Assembly: GCA_905331475.1 (NCBI GenBank)
Contig: CAJNYU010003101.1
Coordinates: 59,814-123,813 of the forward strand
DNA length: 64,000 nucleotides
Source: Rotaria socialis
Taxonomy: Eukaryota; Rotifera; Eurotatoria; Philodinida; Philodinidae
Direction of reading: 5' to 3'
The stretch's first letter is position 1. Each line of letters opens with the position of its first letter. Positions 1 to 12,089 of the stretch are shown in pieces. Below the pieces are notes generated by a model that saw only the letters and a list, made by a program, of their open reading frames with translations, was not told the origin of the DNA and searched no databases. The translations under genes were made by a program, and so were the position numbers.

Positions 1-405
1 CACTGAAATGTTTAAATAGAAGAATGAAAAATAAAACAAAATAAAATTTACAGTGAAAATGCTTGAACAGCAGTTGCTGTCATGATCTTTGGTGGAGAAT
101 CTTTAACGAAAAAAAAAGAAAAAAGAAAATGAAGAATCACAAGATCTTCTCCGTTGTTGTTATTGTTGTCCTCTTTTTTTTCTTCTTCTTTTAAATACCT
201 TTTTTAGGTTGTTTAGGTGGAACATAAGCTACAGTCGGTGCTGCTACTGCTGGTTCACTACCATGAAAAAGAGAAGCCAAGTTTCTAGAACTATTATAGG
301 AAAAAATGAATTAATGATTATTTTTTTAAATACAATTTTTTAAATAAATTTTTAAAACCTTTGATTGGCCGAAGTAAAGTCGATATCATCATCGTCACTC
401 ATCAT
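1..405 (-). CDS. FKBP15: FKBP15-like protein, N-terminal part (gene runs off the left edge)
   Basis: Exons on the minus strand: 359-405, 199-284, 52-100, then 1-2 running out of the window. Introns are 74, 98 and 49 nt with GT..AG ends, and frame is kept throughout. The roughly 60 visible residues show an acidic start with DDDDIDFTSA, then NLASLFHG, a VPPKQPKK stretch and TATAVQAFSL. This order (acidic DF motif, LASLF, APKQPKK-like, ATAVHAY-like) is the N-terminus of FKBP15/WAFL, which precedes its WH1-like and FKBP domains and links early endosomes to actin in vertebrates. A CAG acceptor lies directly upstream of the start, and a GTGAGT donor at 449-450 suggests a non-coding first exon from 451 rightwards. 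The FKBP and coiled-coil parts lie outside the window, so only family membership is claimed. Confidence 0.72.
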
Positions 406-765
406 AAAGATCTGCAAAAAATAGAGACAAACAAAAACAATTACACTCACCTTGCCTCATTTCTTATCTCTTGTTCTCCCTTTTTCTTATGAGTTATCGG
501 TTCTTTAATAGAAAAAAAGAAAAATTTCATCTCTGGATTTGTTTATTCAACAAAACGTCCAAACATGAGAATAGAAACACGAGCAAATGCAAAATATGTA
601 ATTGAAGAAAGGAAAAGAAACAAGACAGATAGAACAGGGCAAACGAAAAAAACTAAGTTTTATTTTATCAAAATGAATGTTTTCTGTTCGTTTATTTTGG
701 ATTTATTTGAAATGTCGACAAAAATCAAGAGAAAAAATGGAAAGTTCGCATATAATTTATTATTC
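406..765. other. Intergenic/5' region between FKBP15-like and DNAJA2-like
   Basis: It contains the probable 5' untranslated exon and donor of the FKBP15-like gene (donor at 449-450, minus strand) and the 3' region of the J-protein gene. Two overlapping open frames here are low-complexity lysine/phenylalanine-rich translations of A/T-rich DNA and are not supported as genes. Confidence 0.5.
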
Positions 766-3574
766 TTATTGAGATCTGCATGCCTGGACACCTGGATGAG
801 CATGACCTCCTTCATCATCTGAATCACCACCAGCTTCATATGCTTCTCGACGATTACCCCGTCGATCATCATGCGCTGATTTCGTTGTATGAAAATCGAT
901 CATATGGGCTTCTTCGACATGTTCACCTTGTGGAATATCAATATGTGGCCGCTTTGGTAAGAGTGATTCAAGATACTGTAAAAACAAGAAAACAAAAGTA
1001 AAGCATTGATAAAATCATCAAAATGATTAGTATTTACCTTAAGTACTTGAGGATCAGTAAGAGATTTTTCTGAAGGAAATTCAACATCGAATTGAATAAT
1101 TAGATCTCCTGTGTCATGCGTTCGCATATTAATCATTCCTTGCCCCTTCAAACATCGATATGTTTCTAAAAAATAAAACATTTTAGTTTGAATTGATAAA
1201 TTAGATAAACATATACCTGGCGCAATCGGATCATTGGGTGGATGTTTTAAAATAATTTTCCTTCCATCTAAATGTGTTAAGACAAGTTTAAAACCACATA
1301 GGGATTCAACTAAATTAATTTTATGTTTCATAATGAGATTATCTCCATTGCGCTGAAAAACAGCATGTGGTTCTTGTTGTAAAACAATAATAACATCTCC
1401 AGGTTCCATATTTGGTGCTTGATCACTTTCACCTGGAAAACGAACCTGTTGTTCATGTTTGCTACCTAAAAGAATGTATTTATTTTCAGAAAATCTTCAT
1501 ATTTAATATAATTAAACTAACCTGGTGATATAACAATTTCAAGTTTCTTCTTTTGATCAACTGTCTTTTTACCATAACAATTTTTACAACGATCTCGTTC
1601 ATTGATTATTTCACCTACGGAAGAAAAATCAAAATTTATTTTTTCAAATTATAAAAATAAAATAATATTTACCTTCTCCACTACAATCTTTGCATACTTG
1701 TTGCATTCTTTGCATCATATTTGGACCTATTTGTCGTGTGACTATCTGAATACCTTGACCACGACATGACGTACATGTTTGTTTAGCACCCTCACGGCCC
1801 CCAACACTACAAGAATTTTATTGTTTGCAAAAGATTTTAAAAAACTCAAACTTATGACATACCCATTGCATGTTGGACATAAGACTTTACGAGATATTTC
1901 TAGTGCACTTGTATCACCTTTATATAGTTGTTCAAGTGTTACTCTGTTTTAATAAATGATCACTAATTAGAGAAATATTGCGAATAGTATGAATAGTTAC
2001 TTGAGTGGATGTGCAATATCATCGCCTTTACGCCGTCGAGGTCTTCCTCCACCCATGTTTGAATGACCAAATAAACCTCCGAAAGGATGACCACCAAAAT
2101 GATGGCCACCAAAGGATGAATCGCCACCGAAAAATTGACCAAGAATATCTGCCATATTTCCTAAATAATTAAGTTAACGTCAATACAACATGAATATTTC
2201 ATAAGAGAATTGTAGAAAGATTTGTTTTGAATTATTTTCCTCACATTATGACTACTAGATTGATTTTGTTTTAAAATATTTTATATGCATGTTTTTGCTA
2301 CTCATGGTTTTAACTAGCTTAAATTTGAGATATCAATTAATGTTTATACGAAGAAAACTACCATTACAGTATCGAATTATAATTTGTCTTTTTTAATAGT
2401 TATTTAGAGATATTCGGTTGTATATAACGAAAATTCAATTGAACACATGTCGGCTAATATATATATAAAATATTAATCAAAGTGAAATTTCTTTCGAATG
2501 CTGGAGAATCCCTCAATTTTAAATAATAGATTTTTTATCTATTCATTTTCAATCAAAAAAACTCTCTACAAAAATAAACCTAAATATATCTTATGTAATA
2601 AACTCGTTACATTATGTAAAATTCTTCTTTAATTTATTTATTAACTTCCTTAACGATATGTAATATGGTTCAGAAGAGAAACAAATCTAACTGAACACAT
2701 CTATTCAAGTTCATATTATTTTCACCAGTATCGACCTGTGTAAGATAAAGAAGAGCTTATACGGATTCTTCATGTAAGACTTCTCTTCCCACCCGATCAC
2801 AAGAATTTCTAACTGAGATTTTGCTCGTAAATACGTTTCATAGTTACTAGAATGATCATGATTCAAGCAAAAACGAATCCTATTCGTTTCAGATAATAAT
2901 TTCAAATAGAAAAAATTGTTATTATACTCGTTTATGTGAAAAGGGGATCATGTTTTTAATATTTAATATCTCTACAAAACGAAGACCTAACGAGATGGAT
3001 TGTTTTAGGTCATGTTTTGTGACCAAAAGAACTCTAGTTATGTGAAACACAACTTTTAAATCGATATTTATGACAAATAGTTAGCTAAGATAGAAAGCAA
3101 CCGCACGACGTATTTGTATCCTGAGATCTTGAACACGTAGCTAATGTTTCAACTAAAATAACTAACCTCCACCACCGCTGTTGCCGCCACCTTCTTTAAG
3201 TCCTTCAAGACCATAGTTGCTATAGAAAAAAAGAAAATGAGTTATTTCTAATTCTCGGTAAATAAAATTCTAAAATCATACTCATAGATACGTCTTTTAT
3301 TATCATCTGTTAAAACTTGATAAGCGAATGATATTTCTTTGAACTAGAACAAAAGAAAAAAAGGTTTCTACACCAATTTCAAACATAAATACCTTTTCGG
3401 CCGATTCAGGATTTTTATCTGGATGATGTGTTTTTGCAAGTTTGTGATATGCCTAAAAGAATTCAAACAAGATAAGTTTTCTTTCTTTTTATTTTTCCAA
3501 CAGACTTTTTTAATTTCTTGTTCATTGGCAGTGCGGGAAACGCCAAGTAAATCATATAGTTTTGAGTCCGGCAT
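766..3574 (-). CDS. DNAJA2: Type I J-protein co-chaperone (DNAJA2-like)
   Basis: Eleven exons (minus): 3506-3574, 3393-3452, 3282-3343, 3167-3219, 2001-2160, 1863-1943, 1673-1806, 1522-1614, 1217-1465, 1038-1165, 766-975; 1299 nt, 432 aa, close to human DNAJA1/2. The J domain is at residues 1-65 with HPD at 33-35. A G/F-rich linker follows (FGGHHFGGHPFGG). The zinc domain has CPTCNGVG, CTSCRGQG, CKDCSGEG and a fourth pair CKNCYGKK. Two beta-sandwich client-binding domains come next. The end is CRSQ, a CaaX-like box; farnesylation is established for mammalian DNAJA1/2, inferred here. The protein should stimulate Hsp70 ATPase and hand over clients in the cytosol. Intron 4 (2161-3166) is about 1 kb, long for this locus, with no recognisable content. 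Its start lies 131 bp below the stop of the next J-protein gene. Confidence 0.93.
2161..3166. other. Long intron 4 of the DNAJA2-like gene
   Basis: About 1 kb of AT-rich sequence. A 64-codon minus-strand open frame (2711-2905) has no recognisable motif and is probably chance. No repeat or RNA gene was seen. Confidence 0.5.
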
Positions 3575-3705
3575 AACGATCTAAGGTAGATGAATTTGTA
3601 TAGCAATCTACAAAATATGTGAAATTTTTTATTTATTTTCTTGTTTTTCTTTTAATTCAAAAGTTTTCGTTTTCTTAAGAAATTAAATTAGAAAAGAAAA
3701 TATTC

Positions 3706-5618
3706 TCAATGTGTTTGACAAGAATGAACTTTTGGTTGACCATCATTGTCCTCATCATCTTCATCGTCGTCATCATCATCAACGTATTGATCATCGTCAT
3801 CATCATCACCATCACCACCACAACCATTCTCTTCATTACTATCATTGGACGCCTTCTGTGAACGATGTTTATTTGAATGGGATTCGCTTTTATAATCAAT
3901 CATTGATGATGTTTCATCAAGATTAACTCCTGATGGAACATTTAACGTTGGTTTTGGTGGTAATATACTTTCTAATTGCTATAATAAAACGGAAAAAGAA
4001 AAGTTGAAAAAGAAACAACAAATTTTTAATAAATTTTTTAAAATACTTGAATAATATTTGGATGCTGAAAGAAACTTATTGGCGGGAATTCCACATCGAA
4101 TTGAATAATTAAATCACCTGTATGATGAGTTTCCATACTGATCATACCTTGATTTGGTATCTTTTTCATTGAATCTATAGAAAGAAAAAAGAACTGTTTT
4201 TGCCTCTCTTCTAATATTGAAGAATAATAAACAAACTTGGGATGATTGGATGATCTGGTTGGTGTTGAATAAGTACATGTCGTCCGTCAAGATGTTGAAT
4301 AGTTCGTTTAAAACCAGTTAATGATTCATTTATATTTATTTTCATTTTAGTCAAAAGATCATATTCGTTAATACGTTCAAATACTGAATGTTTTTCTTGT
4401 TCAATTAAAAAATAAATATCGCCAGCTTCAATACCGGGCTAAAATTAAAAAAAAAGATTTATTTTTTCTGAAAGAGAATAACTATTCGTTAGAATCAATT
4501 GAAAACTTACTAATTGATCGTTTTCTCCACGAAATTTAATTTTTTTTCCATTTGAAAATCCTGGTAAAATCACAACATCAAGACTTTTTGTTTCTTCTAT
4601 TATTTTATTTCCATGGCATAGGTGACATTTATCTTTATGTGCGATTACTTCTCCTATTAGAAAGATAATGATGAAAAATTTTTATTTGTTTTTCTCTTAA
4701 AATGTACCTTCGCCATCGCATTCACGACATTGAATTGGTTGTTGAAAGGTTAATGGTCCCATATGAGATATTCCCATGCGTATGCCTAATTATACGAACG
4801 TTTTTAATTATAAAGTTAACAAAATCATATATTAATTTACCTTGACCATGACAAGCACGACAGTGCACTCGTTTTTTACCTTCTTTACAACCTGATCTAA
4901 AAATTAAAATGAAGAGTTTTAAAATAATTTAAGATTTTCTATAATACCCGTTACATTGTTTACAGATTAGTTTATGTGTAAAAGCTACTGATTTTGTTTC
5001 ACCATTATATAGAGTTTCTAAACTAACTCTATAGTAAAAAAGGGAAATTGATTTTGAGCTTATTACTAAAAAGAATTTATATTCACATACTTTAATGGAA
5101 TCACTTTTGATACACCTTTTGCTGGGCCATGATGATGATTGTGTCTATTCGATCCACCCATGATCAAATCAAATAAGCTACTTGCACCTATATAATAAAA
5201 TTGATTTTTAAATAATAAATACAAAACAAAACAAAACAAAATTAAAGTAACAAACCACTGCTTCCTGCACCCATTCCTTCTTTAAGTCCTTCAAGTCCAT
5301 AGCGATCGTAAATTTCTTTTTTATGTTCATCTTTTAATACATCGTAGGCAGCGGAAATTTCTTTAAATGTTTCTGGTGGTGCATCAGGATTTCGATCTGA
5401 ATTTGATTTTGAAAACGATGATTTTGAAAATGCATAAAGAAAACATACCCGGATGATACTTCATGGCTGCAACTTTGTAGGCCTAAAATAAAATAAATAA
5501 ATTAATAATAATAAAATGGATAATATACTTTAGCAATTTGTGCACTTGTTGCATCAGGTGAAACTTCAAGTAAATCATATAGCTTAGTGTCATGCATTCT
5601 TGATCTTGGTACGGGCAT
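3706..5618 (-). CDS. Second type I J-protein with acidic C-terminal tail
   Basis: Eleven exons (minus): 5529-5618, 5449-5482, 5256-5396, 5091-5187, 4948-5028, 4841-4896, 4708-4785, 4511-4653, 4237-4438, 4047-4174, 3706-3978; 1323 nt, 440 aa. The J domain has HPD at residues 40-42, after a 7-residue N-terminal extension relative to its neighbour. The linker is His/Gly-rich rather than a classic G/F region. Zinc motifs are [24 protein letters not shown] and CHLCHGNK, followed by the client-binding beta domains. It differs from its neighbour in a C-terminal run of about 30 mostly Asp/Glu residues and the ending CQTH, whose last residue is unusual for a farnesylation box. It is a diverged tandem paralogue of the DNAJA2-like gene with the same exon number. 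The acidic tail may alter client choice or location, which is inference. A second in-frame Met is at residue 8. Confidence 0.9.
3738..3833. repeat. Imperfect GAT/GAC (Asp codon) repeat inside coding sequence
   Basis: On the minus strand this trinucleotide-rich tract encodes the acidic run near the C-terminus of the second J-protein. It stays in frame and mixes GAT and GAC codons, so it is probably selected rather than a fresh microsatellite expansion. Confidence 0.7.
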
Positions 5619-6222
5619 TGTGTATTTCAACGATTAATGAAAATCTAAAATAACACAGGAAAAAAATAATCTTGTGAAACGTATGTATGACTAATCAAAT
5701 AAGTAGAAAAATCAAATAGAAAGCGAACATTATAGAACGAGTGAAGGTAATAGGTAGTATATAGTTTGCGTTAATGATAAAAAAAAAGGGACAAAAAAAT
5801 CATTCTGTTTTTATGGTAAACTATGGAACCGTTCTCATTCGCTTTTTTATCGTTGAAATTCAAATCAATCAAAAAAATTATTTTTCTCCATTGAACTTTT
5901 GAGAATTTAGTACTAGAGTGTGAGTGACACAAGAAAGAGGTTCAAAAGAAAGATAGATGGTGTCAAAGAACCAATTAAAAACTTTCTCTTATGGTCAGAA
6001 AGAGAGTATTTATTTTATATTTTAAGGCAATAAATGTTATAATGAATTTTCAATAATAAAAGATACAAGTTCGATCATGATGACAACATGAAGATAACAT
6101 TTATTTGAATAATAAATAATATCATCTCGATGCATTTTTTCACGTTCATCTAAGACATATTTCAATATGTATTTCACGAAAAATGAAAACAACAACAACA
6201 ACAACAACAACAAAAAAAACTA
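5619..6222. other. Intergenic region
   Basis: A 604-bp AT-rich gap holding the promoter side of the second J-protein and the 3' side of the neurensin-like gene. Beyond the CAA-type microsatellite at 6187-6212 nothing specific is seen. Confidence 0.5.
6187..6212. repeat. (AAC)n microsatellite
   Basis: About eight tandem AAC units just downstream of the neurensin-like stop codon, in the 3' region. Confidence 0.9.
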
Positions 6223-7029
6223 TTAAGGTGTTGACACAGGCACAATTCCTTCTGTTGTTATTCTCGATTCATTTTTACGATGATTTGGTTGAATAGATTT
6301 TGGTATACTGCTTATTACAGGTGTCACTTGTTCACTGTTCGATACTTCCATTCGTAACTAAATATTAAAACAAAAAGAAAGAATGAAAATTTTATGTAAA
6401 GGAAAAAAATTGTTTTTATACTTTTAAAGGATCAGTTTCATCATTTGAATCTCCCGTGGCACACCACATATAACAAAAAGTGGGCATTACAAGGGATAAA
6501 GTAAATAAAATGCCTCCTACTACAACGAAACAGACGCCAAGTAACCGACTAGTATCCAAGTTAGCATTGTAAGCAAGTGCTTGCCGATCAACAATGATAA
6601 CGCGAGAATTAGCAGATGATGAATCGTCAACATTTATTTTTTTTCGCGGAAGGATAAAGCCAATTAAAAGTAGAAAGATACCACTTATAACCAATAACAT
6701 GCCAAACCATAGTATTATTTTCCACCAGCGACTGGAAAATCTTGGACGATTAGATGGGATTAAGTATCTAAACAAAAATTAAAGAGCTTCAGTTTAGAAA
6801 TAAAAAATTCAGTTCAGAAACAAAAAAATCTATTTATTTGGGCTCAATGATGTTTCCATAAAAGCTCTCATTGAATATAAAATCTAAATCAGATTACGTA
6901 CTTATAATTAAATAGAACTTACTTCTGTTGATTATCTCCTTGTTGTTCATAATCACCTGGTCGATCATAAAATTTATCAAGATAAGATCGAACACCAAAG
7001 TATCGCATACAATCGACTCCAACCTCCAT
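6223..7029 (-). CDS. NRSN: Neurensin-like two-transmembrane vesicle protein
   Basis: Three exons (minus): 6923-7029, 6422-6767, 6223-6357; 588 nt, 195 aa, the same length as human neurensin-1. The N-terminus has RYFGVRSYLDKFYD, matching the RYGVRSYL-FYED signature of the family. The first membrane segment is about residues 55-77 (WFGMLLVISGIFLLLIGFIL). The luminal loop carries VIIVDRQALAYNANLD, matching VVVDTHAVQFNSALD, and a second membrane segment lies about 118-140. The cytoplasmic tail is Ser/Thr/Pro-rich. In mammals neurensins sit in small vesicles of neurons and act in neurite growth and transport; the same role here is inferred. Exon phases agree (CAG AA|A and AAA|TTA). Confidence 0.82.
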
Positions 7030-10000
7030 ATTTATTCTAGTTTAGCAAAGATTACTGATTTATTAATATAATAATGTTTAATTGAGATATTTAAAAGAAA
7101 GATACACCATATATTGTTCTTTGTTACTGCTGCTGAAAGTTGACTAAAGCTTATTAGAAGAGTCTTTAGTATTTCTTTTGGGTTAACAGTTTTAGTTATT
7201 GCTCACACTCTATCACGATATGCTACATCCAAGAGTCGTGTCTTTCTAGTAGGCCCGTTCAAGCTTCGTAGAAGAAAAAAATCGAGAGGAAACAATGGAT
7301 TTTTTCTTACTTCGCAAAAAACTATTGAAGAAAAAAAAAAGAAAAATATCGTCTCTTTTTCTTCTTCTCTTTCTTTAGTTCTTCGCCCACATATTCTTAA
7401 TATATATGTTTCTGTTAGATTAATGCTTTCATGTAGCTATGTGCGTTCAGCGTTTCTTCTTCACTTTTTTCCCTACAGTTCTTGCTTTTCTCGTTACTTT
7501 CCGTCTTGAATGGAGCGCAAAAAAGAACGCTCAAGTATTCCACCCACACTTCTCCGCCCACCTATTTGTCACTAATGAAATTCTTGTTTTTCTCGCAACA
7601 AGGCCATACAGAACGTGGAGACATACTTAAATACAAGGCTCGTGCCAATTAATGTTGAAGAAACTGTATTGGTTAATGAAAACGCACATTTTTTCCAACC
7701 TTTGTTTTTTAATTGTTGTCATAATTAGCTCTAGTTAATTAATTGAACTATCATTTTTATTATACTTTAATTTTTAAAACTCTACCTTGTACAATACTAG
7801 TTGATTTATTCAATAGAAAAACCAATCAATTAATTAGATTGAAATTAAAATCTCATTAAAATAAGTTAATAATCTTAAATCGTTTGCAAAGATTATGGTT
7901 TATGTAGGGTTTCATTCATTTTCTTTAAATATGAATTATCATTGTTATTTCAATATAAAAATATATTGTGATTAATACATTTTTAATTTCATCGTACTCA
8001 TAATTTTAATTAAAAATATGAAATATCAATGGAAATTTCATTTTTTTTAAATTTCAATACACATAATTGAATAATTTAAACATCAGAATATACAAATCCT
8101 TTTCTAAAAAAAGCTTTTAGGCATAATAATCTACTCATCATTTCTATTTTTGGTCCTAGTTAGTAAATAATATCTTCGTTAAAAACAAACATCGATTAAT
8201 TTCCAAAAATAAATCAAAATTGAAGCATGATTAGAATGTTTCAAAGAAAAAGTTAAAGAACAATACTTCATTCGAGAATACAAACTGAAAATTATATATG
8301 AAATTTTCTGAGTAATTAATCTATGTTGAACTAGTTTAGTAACATTACAAGGTATGGTTTCAAGGATTTCAAATTACATGATTTTGTGCAATTGTTAGAG
8401 ATGAGCAACTATGAGAGACTTGCCACAGTATATTATCGGTAATAATAAAATAGAAAACCTGAAATAACTCTAAGTCAATCGATGATAATTGAAAATTTTT
8501 TTTTGTGACATGTAATCGTGAATAATAAATATATGGAATATTTTCATTAAATCAATCAAATTTTATCAAGTGATGTTAAGTCTGACATTGTTGTTTTCAT
8601 GTTGACACTTAAATCCTTCTCAGGTAGTCAAATGAGTTACGAAGCTAAATAATTATTTACTTTACATTTTATTTTGTAGCCAGTAAAAAATCTGAAAAAT
8701 ACTTATTTTATCTGAATTAGATTTAATTACAAATTATCTATTTATCATCATAAAAAAGTATCAGATCTTTTTAATTATGAAAATTTCAAATTATTGATAA
8801 TACGATTTTGTCTTTCATTGCAACAATATATTATGTTGTTGGGCTAGTAAAAGCAAAATTGCAAACTCAAGGTTAAAGCATATGACGAGAATATTGAATC
8901 CATCGCATGCTCCTTTATAGACCGTGATTGATAGATAGATCAGATGAAATTTTCTATTATCATAGATAGTCAGAGACAGGTCTAAACAAATTCTAATATG
9001 TCACACATCATGAAAAATAAATAGGCAGTAGTTCTACTGCATCACAGTTTTTAATATACATGTTACTAAACCATTCATGGACTTCTTGAACAAATAAATT
9101 CTTAGTTGAGAAATTAAAAACGAGAGCCTACCAGCAAGTCTGCCATTATCTAAAATAAGATTGCTCAAGATTTGTATACAGTTACAATACTTTTCATTTT
9201 CTGGTGTTCAAAGGCATAGAAGACTAACTATTATAGATGTATTTGAGTTCTTTGATTACCATTCAGTTGATTGTATAAACTGTTACATTTTTATCTCGAG
9301 CTAATTTCTCTAAAAATGTTTACCTTCTGATCCGATTTGTTGAAGATAATTTTTTTGTTTTATTTGATTCTTTCAGACATAAACATCGAACAATTAGCCG
9401 AGTTACGTTTACTCAGCTACAAAATAATGGTACCTTTCTTGGCCATTCCAGCTTGGTATTCAAGTTTGTATGAGATTGGCAACTAGCCTACTGATAGAAG
9501 CAAGAAAATGATTGTCTCATATATGTAGTAGTACAAATATATGATGATATGAATTTTACACGTACTGCGACATGTGCATTGTCGCTTACAATAAATGAGT
9601 TCTTTCCTTCCTTTTGCTTCTATAGGAAAATCTAGACCAATAAAAACTGAGTGTATAACTCGTTGACTGTGACAGTTTTGATGAAGTTCAGCACTTGCAT
9701 ATCCAATGCAATCGAATTAGATCTAGCAACAATTTGAAATGAAATAGTTCATTCGCATACATCTGGTTTGAATTCCAATTGATTGAAATTAGTCAAAAGA
9801 CGATGCGATACATTAAAGTATTGAGCCATGTTCGGAAAGTGCTCTTTTATATTATTACCAACAGATATAATTCAGCGCGTGTTGGCTATTGTTAGTAGAC
9901 GAGTATCGTTTTAGATAGAAAGAAATCGAAAAATTTTCTATGTGTAGTGAATCACACCATTAAATCTGCTCATATTTCTTGAAATTGTGAGAATATTCTT

Positions 10001-10850
10001 ATCAAAACATGATTCATAGGACAACTTATGATGATGAAAGTGCGCAACGGCTAAAGATGTTTATAGTGGATATAATGCTTTCTAGCGAGATTTTTCGTGT
10101 GATCATCGTTTTATTGCTGAGACTTTTCATAATACACTGCAGTCAAGCTCACATGTACGCACAATGGGAATTATACTATCTCATATACCGAGATGCGAAT
10201 CAACGACAGCGTGCATCGTTTTTAAGACTACGTCATCCAGATAGAAAATTGCACATATTCTTACATATGTAGACACCCATTTGATACTCAAACATGTCCC
10301 TAGATCTTAAGTACTGTGTTTTGGATACTTAGTCAAGTTTTACAAAAATATTAGCATTTCCCTTCTAATGAGACTAATGTCTTCATTGGAAACATTTGAT
10401 TATGAAATGTGGCTAATATTCGACATAAATTTTCTTTAAAAATGCGATAGTTTTATTAATTGATTCACTTGAACAGAATGTTGAATGAATACGTTAGGGT
10501 GTACATGATGTATATAGTTTTACCTTTTGTACTTTGACATAATTACATTTTGCTTTGCTTTCATTTTTACGAAAAGCTTGAAATTACTTGCAATATGAGA
10601 GATTTATTTAAAAAAATATTTACCGATGGATTTCATCGGTTGAAAAACTTTAACTTTTATGTTAATTCAATCTCGACTATTCAACATTATAATAAAAATA
10701 AGAAATGTCATTCACATGTACGATGTTGCAATATTGACATTTTCTTCGCACTGCTGTGTTCTTCTGATATTTACTCAGTGCGATTCTTCTTCATGCATTC
10801 ATTTATATTCAAATCTTAATGCCTCATAAGAATCCAGTACGATAACGTAC
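7030..10850. other. 3.8-kb interval without a supportable gene
   Basis: AT-rich. Open frames at 7439-7630 and 10009-10272 (plus) lack motifs and look random; 7260-7640 is pyrimidine-rich. On the minus strand at about 9550-9860, short coding-like segments in different frames are separated by stops and could be an old gene relic, but I cannot name it. Confidence 0.45.
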
Positions 10851-12089
10851 ATGATGGTTTCTTCTGTGTGTATTTTGTTATGCATTGCTTCATCAGTTCT
10901 TGGTGGCAACACTACCGATTACAACATTCATGGAACCATCACCCCTAGATGGGAGTTTGTTTTGGATCTATTCAAAGATAATTTTATACACGATCGAGAT
11001 TTAGGTGCATCAGTGGCTGTTTATCATCAAGGTAAATTGGCAATTGAATTATGGGGAGGTTGGTTTGATCAATCGAAAACGAAACTCTATGACGACAATA
11101 CTTTACAGCTAGTTTTTTCATCAACGAAAGGACTTGTGGCAGTGGCAGTTGCTATTGCTGTCCAACGCGGTTATCTCGATTATTCAGCATTAGTTACTCG
11201 TTATTGGCCAGAATATGGACAAAATGGTAAAGAAAATACTACGGTAGCAGACATTCTGTCACATCGTTCTGGATTACCAGATACTTCATCACCATTAGAG
11301 CAATATCTCAATTGGACAGCAATGATTAAAGAATTAGAGAAACAAACACCAGTATGGCCACCTGGATCAACTCACGGTTATCATGCATTAACATACGGTT
11401 GGCTTGCTGGAGAACTTGTGAGACGTACTGATCCCAAAAAAAGATCGTTTGGACAATTTATTCGAGAAGAAATTTCAAATCCGTTGAGTTTAGAATTCTA
11501 CATCGGTCTACCACTTGGACTTGAACGTCGGGTATCGCCAATAGAACTAAGTGAAAAGTCGAGAGAGTCACTGAACGAATCGAATATCGCCCTTATAAAC
11601 ATGTTCAATAAGCCTAGTGCACATCAAGCAGAAATACCAGCTGGAAATGGAATTACCAATGCTCGATCATTAGCGAGATTATATTCATCATTAATTAGCG
11701 ATTTAGATAATGGTAAATACAAGTCAATATTAAATGATGATATTCTGAAATTAGTAACGAAATCAAACACACCTAAAAATGAAATCGATTACGTCTATCA
11801 AGTACCTACAACGTTTGGTATGGGTTTTGTCCTGTTTGATGATATTTTTCCAGAATTTGGGCCTGGGACTTTTGGTCATACAGGTAGTACTCATAACTAC
11901 ATATATTCAATTGCTATGTAAAGTATGTTCAATCCATCGTTCGTAGGTGCTGGTGGTAGTATTGGTTTTGCTGTACCATCAAAAAATCTCTCGTTTGCCT
12001 TCGTTATGAATCGACTTGATACGACTACTCTTTACGTAGACATACGCATCAAGTCTATGGTGGCTAAAATTGCTGAATGGATTGGTTAA
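10851..12089 (+). CDS. Secreted serine beta-lactamase-like protein (S12 family)
   Basis: Two exons, 10851-11883 and 11947-12089, joined across a 63-nt intron (ACAG|GTAG..CGTAG|GTGC); 1176 nt, 391 aa. Residues 1-19 look like a cleavable signal peptide. The active-site S-x-x-K is S90-S91-T92-K93, followed by the typical SHRSGLP region at 138-143. Y177 in GYHALTYGW occupies the place of the Tyr-x-Asn motif. The C-terminal HTG is followed by AGGSIGF, joined exactly at the splice. The family includes class C beta-lactamases, esterases and LACTB. Which amide or ester it cleaves cannot be read from sequence, and an extracellular role is inferred. Without the intron the frame would end at a TAA directly after HTGSTHNYIYSIAM. 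The preceding Met is adjacent (ATGATG). Confidence 0.88.

Noticed and set aside
191..198. TAA after ..PKKGI as the end of a 46-aa protein
   Set aside because: A donor inside the last codons and a good downstream acceptor continue the frame into FKBP15-like ATAVQAF sequence.
3711..3926. His-rich 71-aa open frame on the plus strand
   Set aside because: It is the antisense of the Asp-codon repeat in the second J-protein exon.
10009..10272. 87-aa open frame
   Set aside because: No recognisable motif, and its hydrophobic part is not arranged as a clear membrane protein.
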